A stretch of 8,229 nt of DNA, from positions 1-8,229 of the forward strand of contig JBBIVP010000093.1 in NCBI GenBank assembly GCA_037439705.1, written 5' to 3'. The number at the start of each line of letters is the position of its first letter. Within the stretch, counting starts at the first letter, position 1. Below the pieces are notes generated by a model, which saw only the letters and a program-made list of their open reading frames with translations, searched no databases and was not told the origin of the DNA. This DNA is from JBBIVP01 sp037439705 [NCBI: bacterium]. GTDB lineage: Bacteria > JBBIVP01. The translations under genes and the position numbers were made by a program. Below, one piece after another: positions 1-5,318 of the stretch.

Positions 1-205
1 TCGGTCCATACTCCACTAATTTCAGAAATAGTTTTATAGCCCTTCTTATGTCCCTATGAGCGTGGATCAAAAATCTGTCAACCTCAAGGTCAAGGACGAG
101 GTCCTAAAATTTGTAATGGGGATTACCACCTTCTGGAATCATAGCATTTCCTATTGCATTTATGAGCTCTGCCTCTTTAATGCTGAATGCCCTCAAACTG
201 CTCAT
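1..205 (-). pseudogene. ORF resembling gluconate 2-dehydrogenase subunit 3, interrupted by an in-frame TAG; continues past the window edge
   Basis: Reading minus from ATG at 205, 33 codons begin MSSLRAFSIKEAELINAIG and continue AMIPEGGNP; codon 34 is TAG (106-104). After it the same frame stays open to position 1 for 34 more codons and still reads like the same protein (LEVDRFLIHAHRDIRRAIK, then a helix ending LVEYGP). The pattern of an N-terminal helix, a 'IP-x-GG' turn and 'VDRFL...R...LLxLxEY' resembles short gluconate 2-dehydrogenase subunit 3-like proteins, which accompany GMC-type FAD oxidoreductases; this is recognition by eye over about 68 residues. No ATG restart follows the TAG. An in-frame TAA lies two codons upstream of the ATG, so the start cannot be earlier, and no ribosome site is seen, unlike several genes in the window. 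Options: a recent nonsense mutation, a sequencing error, or readthrough/recoding of UAG. No homologous stop-free copy is in the window to compare with. Confidence 0.45.
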
Positions 206-269
206 ACTTTAAAATTTCAATAGAATTTTTTATTTTTCAATGATTTTCAAAAATTTAAGTGTCATACTT

Positions 270-665
270 TTATTTAATTTTTACATTCTCGCTTATGAAC
301 CTTATTATTTCTTCTATGAGGCTACCTGCAGGAAATACCTCATCTACTCCCATCCTTTTCAACTTCTTTATGTCCTGGGGCGGAATAACTCCACCGACGA
401 GAAAAAGAACATCTTTCTGAACCTCTTTTTTTATGAGCCTTAAAACCTTTCTTGTATGCTCTATATGCTCGCCTGATAAAAAAGAGAGTCCTATCACATC
501 TACATCTTCATCAATAGCGGTTTTCACAACCTCTTCTGGCTTTAACATCTTTCCGAGATAAATCACCTCAAATCCTGCGTCTCTCAATGCTAAACTCAAA
601 ACCTTTATTCCCCTGTCATGCCCATCAAGTGAGGTTTTGGCAAGCAGAATCTTTATTCTTTTCAT
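270..665 (-). CDS. B12-binding small subunit of the acyl-CoA mutase
   Basis: A 131-residue stand-alone cobalamin-binding domain, the usual size for the small subunit of split CoA mutases. Seen: the base-off/His-on motif DGHDRG (14-19), with H16 expected to replace dimethylbenzimidazole as the lower cobalt ligand; the preceding K10 in LLAKTSLDGH, conserved in this family; the nucleotide-loop motif GLSFLSGEH (59-67); and the third motif VGGVIPPQD (90-98). The protein keeps the complete flavodoxin-like fold up to its C-terminal helix. It overlaps the large subunit by 4 nt (ATGA) and has no clear Shine-Dalgarno sequence, so it should be translated by coupling and made in step with its partner. 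It ends in TAA at 270, and the 64-nt gap that follows is the largest in the window. No MeaB-type GTPase chaperone or epimerase gene is visible nearby. Confidence 0.93.
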   Translation of the reverse strand: MKRIKILLAKTSLDGHDRGIKVLSLALRDAGFEVIYLGKMLKPEEVVKTAIDEDVDVIGLSFLSGEHIEHTRKVLRLIKKEVQKDVLFLVGGVIPPQDIKKLKRMGVDEVFPAGSLIEEIIRFISENVKIK

Positions 666-2293
666 TTTAGTGGGGATTTCAATTTTCCAAGCGGGTCATA
701 CCTCATGCGGTAAGCTTCCCTTATTATACCCATTATTTCGCCCATAGTGCAATATGCCTTCGCACAATCCACTATGTAGGGAATTAGATTTTTGTCATTC
801 TTCGCAGCTTCTTTAAGAGCGCTGAGAGTATCAAGAACCTCTTTCCTTAACCTTTTTTTTCTCAAATCCTTTATCTTCCTTATCTGCTCCATCTTCTTTC
901 TCTTTGAAATCCTGTGAACTGGCAATGGTTTTGTCTCTTCCTGTGAACGAAAAATGTTGACCCCAACTATGAGTTTTTTTCTCTCCATTACCTCCTTCTG
1001 ATACTGATAGGCAGACCTGTCAATCTCTCCCTGAACCCATCCAGATTTTATTGTATTCACCATTCCACCTCTTTTCATTATCTCATCAAGGATTTTGTTC
1101 GCCTCCTCTTCAAGTTTGTCTGTAAGGTATTCAACATAATAAGAACCGCCAAGTGGGTCAGCACATCTTCCAACACCAGTTTCGTATGCGAGAATCTGCT
1201 GTGTTCTCAATGAAATTCTTGCGCTTTCTTTCGTGGGAAGGGCTAAGGGCTCATCATAAGCACAGCAATGAAGGGATTGAACCCCTCCGAGGACCGCTGC
1301 TAATGCTTCATAAGCAACCCTTATTATGTTGTTCAAAGGTTCCTGAGGAACGAGAGAACATCCAGCAGTGTGAACTCCAAATTTGAACCTCATCGTCCTC
1401 TCATCCCTTGCTCCATATTTTTCCTTCATCAACTTAGCCCACATCCTCCTCATTGCCCGCAGTTTTGCCACTTCTTCAAATATGTCAATATGGGCTGAAC
1501 AATAAAAAGCAATTCTGGGTCCAAACTCGTCAATTGACAATCCCCTTTTTAAACAGGCATCAATGTATGCCATTGCCATGGCGAAGGAAAAGGCAATCTC
1601 CTGAGCAGCATTCAATCCATTTTCTCTCAGATCATAGGCATTGATGTTCTGGGGATAAAAAAGTGGCATATTTTTTGTGCAGAAATCAATGATATCTGTA
1701 GCAGTTTTCAGGCAGAGTTCTGTAGGAGTGAACTCTTCAGGATATCCGCAAAAACGATGGTGAAGTGGGTCGTTCTGTATTGTCCCCCTTAGATTTCTTA
1801 TATCAATTCCCCTCTTCTGAGCAGTAGCAATGTAAAAGGCAAGGATAACAGGAGAAGCATAGGATGTGATGACGAGTGACGAACTAACCTTATCAAGAGG
1901 AATTCCATCCATCATTTCCTCCATATCTGGAAGCGAACAAAGGGAAGTTCCCTGAACCCCAACCTCATCCCTTACATCGGGATGGTCTGCATCAATCCCT
2001 GTCATTGTGGGTATATCAAAAATCACATCAAGTCCGGTTTCTCCTTCTTTAAAAAGGAACTTAAATCTTTCGTTCGTCTCTTTCGGTGTGCCGAACCCGC
2101 AGACCGCTCTCATTGTCCACAATCTTCCCCTGTACATATTCGGATATATTCCTCTCGTATAAGGAAATTCTCCTGGAAGGGATTTATCCTTTTTCCTTAT
2201 GTCATCATTCGTATAGAAAACCTTCACAGGATAACCTGACCAGGTTCTATCTTCCTCAATTTTTGAAAAATAGCCATATCTTCTTTCTTTCAT
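662..2293 (-). CDS. Large subunit of an adenosylcobalamin acyl-CoA mutase (methylmalonyl-CoA mutase family), atypical active site
   Basis: A 543-residue mutase catalytic (TIM-barrel) subunit without its own B12 domain, as in split MCM, ICM and HCM enzymes. Seen: GRLWTMR (56-62), FDIPTMTGIDADHP (92-105), GTIQND (170-175), FAMAMAYID, AHIDIFEEVAKLRAMRRMWAK (268-287 region), GGVQSLH (336-342) and DPLGGSYYVE (379-388). It acts with the adjacent B12-binding subunit in carbon-skeleton rearrangement of a CoA ester. Aligned with P. shermanii MCM, Y75, M78, R82 and Q197 are kept (Y50, M53, R57, Q173), but Y89 is V64, A116 is I91, R207 is G183 and H244 is D221. Loss of R207 argues against a methylmalonyl substrate; V64/I91 differ from the Ile/Asp of 2-hydroxyisobutyryl-CoA mutase. 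Start at ATG 2293 with AAAGGAG 7 nt upstream, and an ATGA overlap with the dehydratase gene. The C-terminal 450-543 is Lys/Arg-rich and probably contacts the small subunit. Specificity unknown. Confidence 0.9.
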   Translation of the reverse strand: MKERRYGYFSKIEEDRTWSGYPVKVFYTNDDIRKKDKSLPGEFPYTRGIYPNMYRGRLWTMRAVCGFGTPKETNERFKFLFKEGETGLDVIFDIPTMTGIDADHPDVRDEVGVQGTSLCSLPDMEEMMDGIPLDKVSSSLVITSYASPVILAFYIATAQKRGIDIRNLRGTIQNDPLHHRFCGYPEEFTPTELCLKTATDIIDFCTKNMPLFYPQNINAYDLRENGLNAAQEIAFSFAMAMAYIDACLKRGLSIDEFGPRIAFYCSAHIDIFEEVAKLRAMRRMWAKLMKEKYGARDERTMRFKFGVHTAGCSLVPQEPLNNIIRVAYEALAAVLGGVQSLHCCAYDEPLALPTKESARISLRTQQILAYETGVGRCADPLGGSYYVEYLTDKLEEEANKILDEIMKRGGMVNTIKSGWVQGEIDRSAYQYQKEVMERKKLIVGVNIFRSQEETKPLPVHRISKRKKMEQIRKIKDLRKKRLRKEVLDTLSALKEAAKNDKNLIPYIVDCAKAYCTMGEIMGIIREAYRMRYDPLGKLKSPLK

Positions 2294-3750
2294 TTCTCAT
2301 CTCCTTTAATTCCTGCTATCTCCTTAGCAAGTCTCTTTTTTTCTTCCCAGTTCACAAGCCTGTTAATCATACTTTTCTGCGCCTCCGGAGGTCCTGCCCC
2401 CTGCATTGATTCTACCATATATCCAACTGCCCCAAGACCAAACAGGAGGTTCTCTATGAGCCTTATTATCCTTATTTTATCCTCTGTTTTTACACCTTCT
2501 TTTCCCTGAAGGTATTTTTCTAAAAATTTTCCTGCTTCGGGATGGAAGAAATCCTTTTCGGATGGCAATGTGCCGATTATTCCGCCTGCAATATCCACTG
2601 CAAGCTCAGCCATTCTATACGGGAGTTTCGCCACATTGAGCTTGCACACATTTCCAAGGAGTAAATTTGTGAAATATGTGCCTTGAGAGGTCATTTCTCC
2701 TTCCGCTCCCGCTGCAATTCCGCAGGAATAAATGGTTTCGGTGAGGTAAACCATTTCAATAAGTTTTTCCTTTATGTGGGGAAATTTCATCAGTCCGTTG
2801 TATTCAGCGAGAAGGGCAACTGCTCCTATCAAAACATCAGAAACCCCTGCTTTGCATCCTCCGTAGGTCTGTCTGTGATTTGAGCCAAATAAATAAGGTA
2901 TTCTTCCAGCCCATTCATACTCTCCGCAGAGGAAAACTCTTTCCCACGGAACGAACAGGTCATCAAAAATCATTATCGTTTCCTGTGCCCCAAATCTGTA
3001 ATTTCCTACATCTATTTTGCATCCCTCAAGTTTTCTTGAATCGGAAAACTGCCTTCCATATATGTGTATTATCCCTTTCTCATCAGAAGGAACCACAAAG
3101 GCTACCGCATACTCCTTATCCTCCTCCCTCATAGCACAGGTGGGAGCAACAAATGTCCAGTGAACATTTATTGAACCGCTCTGATTTGCTTTCGCTCCCC
3201 TAACAATTATTCCTTCTGAATTCTTCTTTATCACTCTTAGATAGAGGTCTTTGTCCTTTTGTTCATGGGGTCTCAAGCCCCTGTTTCCCTTTACATCCGT
3301 CATAGCAACCCCCACATTCAAATCCTTCGTCTGCACCTCCTTCATAAATTCAATGAACCTTCTATGGTATTCCGTTCCCAGTTTCTGATCCATTTCCTTT
3401 GTTACAATGTAAAGGGCGTTGGCTGTATCCATGGTCGTGCACCTCTGAAAACAGGTTGCAGTTTTCTGACCGAGTAGCCTGGCCATCTTCACCTTTTTTA
3501 TAAGGTCCTCTTTTGTTTGATAAATGTGGGTAAACCTGTTCACCCTCTCTCCTGTTATTCCTGAAATAGCGGTCATAATATCCTCATACTCAGGACAATG
3601 GGCAAGTTCGTATGTCATAGCCACTGCATTTCTTGAGGGAATGATTATTGGATGCTCTGATGGATTTTCAACCCTTTCGCCAAAAAGGTAAACGATGGGC
3701 TTCATCTTTTTAAGACTTTCAATGTATTCCTTACCGTTCATTAAAGCCAT
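2290..3750 (-). CDS. abfD: 4-hydroxybutyryl-CoA dehydratase / vinylacetyl-CoA delta-isomerase family (AbfD-like, HpaB superfamily)
   Basis: A 486-residue flavoprotein of usual AbfD length. Characterised members are homotetramers with FAD and a [4Fe-4S] cluster; they remove water from 4-hydroxybutyryl-CoA through a ketyl radical to give crotonyl-CoA, and isomerise vinylacetyl-CoA. Seen: the cluster ligand set of the Clostridium aminobutyricum enzyme (C99, C103, H292, C299) is present as C100-FQR-C104 and, in HRQTYGGCK, H292 and C299. The same stretch keeps the catalytic Y296 and K300. E257 and E456 (in GAGPPEAQ) match acidic residues studied in that enzyme. The flavin region has RGAKANQSGS (184-193), where the catalytic Thr190 appears to be replaced by Ser191, a conservative change. 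The intact ligands argue strongly against the flavin monooxygenases (HpaB) that share the fold. The start is fixed by AGGAGG 7 nt upstream. Its stop overlaps the mutase start (ATGA), so the two are co-translated. The exact substrate may differ from 4-hydroxybutyryl-CoA. Confidence 0.88.
   Translation of the reverse strand: MALMNGKEYIESLKKMKPIVYLFGERVENPSEHPIIIPSRNAVAMTYELAHCPEYEDIMTAISGITGERVNRFTHIYQTKEDLIKKVKMARLLGQKTATCFQRCTTMDTANALYIVTKEMDQKLGTEYHRRFIEFMKEVQTKDLNVGVAMTDVKGNRGLRPHEQKDKDLYLRVIKKNSEGIIVRGAKANQSGSINVHWTFVAPTCAMREEDKEYAVAFVVPSDEKGIIHIYGRQFSDSRKLEGCKIDVGNYRFGAQETIMIFDDLFVPWERVFLCGEYEWAGRIPYLFGSNHRQTYGGCKAGVSDVLIGAVALLAEYNGLMKFPHIKEKLIEMVYLTETIYSCGIAAGAEGEMTSQGTYFTNLLLGNVCKLNVAKLPYRMAELAVDIAGGIIGTLPSEKDFFHPEAGKFLEKYLQGKEGVKTEDKIRIIRLIENLLFGLGAVGYMVESMQGAGPPEAQKSMINRLVNWEEKKRLAKEIAGIKGDEK
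2301..2307 (-). promoter_or_regulatory. Ribosome binding site of the mutase large subunit, inside the dehydratase gene
   Basis: AAAGGAG on the minus strand, 7 nt before the ATG at 2293, lying within the last codons of the dehydratase gene. The mutase thus has its own ribosome site as well as the ATGA coupling. Confidence 0.75.
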
Positions 3751-3757
3751 CTCTTCA

Positions 3758-3763
3758 CCTCCT
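3758..3763 (-). promoter_or_regulatory. Ribosome binding site of the AbfD-like dehydratase
   Basis: A perfect AGGAGG on the minus strand, 7 nt before the ATG at 3750. It supports the first Met over the alternative Met at residue 4, and suggests strong translation of this gene independent of the upstream one. Confidence 0.8.
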
Positions 3764-3764
3764 A

Positions 3765-3779
3765 TATTTTACTAAAATA
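3765..3779. repeat. Perfect 15-bp AT-rich palindrome just upstream of the dehydratase ribosome site
   Basis: The plus strand reads TATTTTACTAAAATA: two 7-bp arms around a single central base. It fills much of the 34-nt gap between the SCP2-like gene and the dehydratase gene and ends 1 nt before the AGGAGG site. A one-base centre makes it a poor tight hairpin but a plausible DNA operator. The sequence TAAAATATAG on the minus strand could also be part of an internal promoter. In AT-rich DNA such a palindrome may be chance. Confidence 0.4.
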
Positions 3780-3784
3780 ACATC

Positions 3785-4189
3785 TCAAAACTCCGTTTCT
3801 ATAGATGATACGATATTTGCAAAAATGTTTGTGGCTTTTAATAACTTCATAGCTCTCACAGTATCCCCTTCAAACTCTATATTTCCTGATGTAAATGCTT
3901 CAAGTGGAGAGACCTCCCCCATCACAATTTTTGAGAGATAATCGTAGGTGGTGGTTGTCTTGAAGTCAGCATCCTTTACATCTTCAAATATAACATCAAC
4001 CAGTTTCCCTTCTTTGAACACATAACAGAAATATATCTCAGGACCCCCTCCATGAACACTTTCTGGACAGTCGGTTATGTGGTATAAAATTTTGGCAGTC
4101 AACTCCTTCCCTTCCCTTTCCATATCTGAACAGAGATTTGTCCTCCTTTTTACCTCCTCAAACCATTCCTTTGTAAGAAATTTTATCAT
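3785..4189 (-). CDS. Small stand-alone SCP2-like sterol carrier domain protein
   Basis: A 134-residue protein consisting of one SCP2-like domain. Seen: residues 50-80 run through EIYFCYVFKEGKLVDVIFED into DADFKTTTTYDYLSKIVMGE (73-92), followed by PLEAFTSGNIEFEGD (95-109) and an MKLL segment, matching the usual SCP2 pattern of a charged strand, a Thr-rich helix start, a Gly turn and the 'G-x-I-x-F-x-GD' strand. SCP2 domains form a hydrophobic tunnel that binds lipids, fatty acids or acyl-CoAs and have no catalytic residues. No signal peptide or membrane helix. The start at 4189 is chosen because AAGGAGG lies 5 nt upstream, overlapping the TAA of the preceding gene; an ATG 16 codons further upstream, at 4237, would overlap that gene by 38 nt and has no such site. 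Lying between redox genes and two CoA-ester enzymes, it may bind or present a hydrophobic CoA substrate (inference). Confidence 0.78.
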   Translation of the reverse strand: MIKFLTKEWFEEVKRRTNLCSDMEREGKELTAKILYHITDCPESVHGGGPEIYFCYVFKEGKLVDVIFEDVKDADFKTTTTYDYLSKIVMGEVSPLEAFTSGNIEFEGDTVRAMKLLKATNIFANIVSSIETEF

Positions 4190-4194
4190 GTCAA

Positions 4195-4201
4195 CCTCCT
4201 T
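4195..4201 (-). promoter_or_regulatory. Ribosome binding site fixing the SCP2-like gene start
   Basis: On the minus strand AAGGAGG lies 5 nt before the ATG at 4189 and overlaps the TAA stop (4202-4200) of the Fe-S protein gene. It decides between this start and the longer one at 4237. Confidence 0.8.
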
Positions 4202-5318
4202 ATAAAAATTCTGCAATGAATTCAGTAAGGTCTCCAATGTAATAATTCACCCTTTTTCCAGCCTTTCTGAGGTTCATTATACAAAATGGGCAAGATGTTA
4301 GAAGGTAATCAACTCCTTCAGGAACATCGTTAAGTCTCTCCTCCGCTATCTCCCTGGCAAGGAGTGGAAAACCCTCCATTACCCCTCCACCTGCACCACA
4401 GCACCAGGCATTTTCCTTACTCCTTTTCATCTCAAGAAAGGTTATCCCTTCAATTGATTTTATTATATCCCTCTGAGCGTCAAAGACCTTTGCATGCCTT
4501 CCGAGATAACATGGGTCGTGATATGTTACTACCGCTCTCCATCCCTTTTTTGGTTTGATTGCTTTTTCCCTTATTTTCCTTTTCAGAACCTCAACTATAT
4601 GGCTCACCTTCACTCCATTCAATTTATAGTCGATTTTTAGAGTTCTGTAGCAATGACTGCATATAGCTACTACCTCTTTTATTCCCCTTTCTTTTATCTT
4701 TGACAGATTTTCATCCCTTAATGAATTAAATGTGAAAAGGTCTCCTACCCTTTTCGCAAAATCCCCACAGCATATTTCATCTTTGAATACAAGAGGGTCA
4801 ATTCCGCATCTCAAAAGGAGCTCAATGGATTTTTCAAGAATGTTCTTTAGCCCCCTGTCATAATAGAAACTGCATCCTATGAAAAGGAGGATTTTGCTGT
4901 TCTCATTTTCATATTCATAAGAAAATTCTTTCCCGCCGTAAAGGTTTTTGAAATTTTTGAGGTTTTCCAAAAATTTTTTGTGTACTTCAAGTGGAGCTAT
5001 TCCGCTATTAAATGCTTCCTCCCTCAATGCAAAAAAAATGGAAAGCGTATCAACTGATGATGGGCAATGTGCCATACAATTTCCACAGGTCAGGCAGTGA
5101 TATATTCTTTCAAAGAGTGGCCCATCAAAATTTTTTATCCTCCCCTCATAAATCAATCTTGAAATTCCAACCTTTCCTCTCGCAAAGAATGTATCAATTC
5201 CGTATCTTTCTCCCATAGGGCAGAGCAGATTTACCCCACTTTTATAATCAACTGCCCTCCTGCAGAAACCACACCTTGTGCAGGTATATATTTCTTCTCT
5301 TACCCTTTCAATTGCCAT
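4200..5318 (-). CDS. Fe-S electron-transfer protein with two 4Fe-4S motifs and two CCG domains (GlcF/HdrD-like)
   Basis: A 372-residue protein in the GlpC/GlcF/HdrD class. Seen: cluster 1 ligands C13, C16, C19 and C33-Pro; cluster 2 ligands C75, C78, C81 and C85-Pro; then two CCG domains. The first is C149-x33-C183C184-x35-C220-x2-C223, the second C270-x35-C306C307-x35-C343-x2-C346. Both fit the CX31-39CCX35-36CXXC pattern that in heterodisulfide reductase HdrB binds non-cubane [4Fe-4S] clusters. No membrane segment is visible, so it is probably cytoplasmic or peripherally bound. It overlaps the end of the GlcD-like gene by 11 nt, the usual arrangement for a dehydrogenase and its Fe-S partner; it would accept electrons from the flavoprotein and pass them to a quinone, a disulfide or another carrier (inference). 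ATG at 5318 was chosen; an in-frame TTG at 5327 would add three residues and is possible, as neither has a strong ribosome site. Ends in TAA. Confidence 0.88.
   Translation of the reverse strand: MAIERVREEIYTCTRCGFCRRAVDYKSGVNLLCPMGERYGIDTFFARGKVGISRLIYEGRIKNFDGPLFERIYHCLTCGNCMAHCPSSVDTLSIFFALREEAFNSGIAPLEVHKKFLENLKNFKNLYGGKEFSYEYENENSKILLFIGCSFYYDRGLKNILEKSIELLLRCGIDPLVFKDEICCGDFAKRVGDLFTFNSLRDENLSKIKERGIKEVVAICSHCYRTLKIDYKLNGVKVSHIVEVLKRKIREKAIKPKKGWRAVVTYHDPCYLGRHAKVFDAQRDIIKSIEGITFLEMKRSKENAWCCGAGGGVMEGFPLLAREIAEERLNDVPEGVDYLLTSCPFCIMNLRKAGKRVNYYIGDLTEFIAEFL

Noticed and set aside
206-269. Possible terminator or promoter in the 64-nt gap after the mutase small subunit
   Set aside because: The only inverted repeat (AAGT/ACTT, 257-269) has a 4-bp stem, and the following T-run is short. 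The AT-rich stretch can mimic a -10 or TATA box anywhere, so no site could be supported.
202-270. Direct repeat TCATACTTT at 202-210 and 262-270
   Set aside because: A 9-bp match 60 bp apart in AT-rich DNA; one copy contains the start codon region of the interrupted ORF and the other ends at the mutase stop. Most likely chance.
240-443. Plus-strand 67-codon ORF across the end of the small mutase subunit
   Set aside because: It lies mostly antisense to the well-supported B12-binding gene, has no ribosome site and shows no recognisable motif; the same holds for the other plus-strand ORFs within 1153-7936.
662-2293. Methylmalonyl-CoA mutase proper
   Set aside because: The Arg that binds the methylmalonyl carboxylate and the Tyr and His of the active site are all replaced, so only the family, not this specificity, is called.
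2290-3750. 4-hydroxyphenylacetate 3-monooxygenase (HpaB) assignment for the dehydratase gene
   Set aside because: HpaB shares the fold but lacks the Fe-S ligands; C100, C104, H292 and C299 are all present here, pointing to the AbfD branch.
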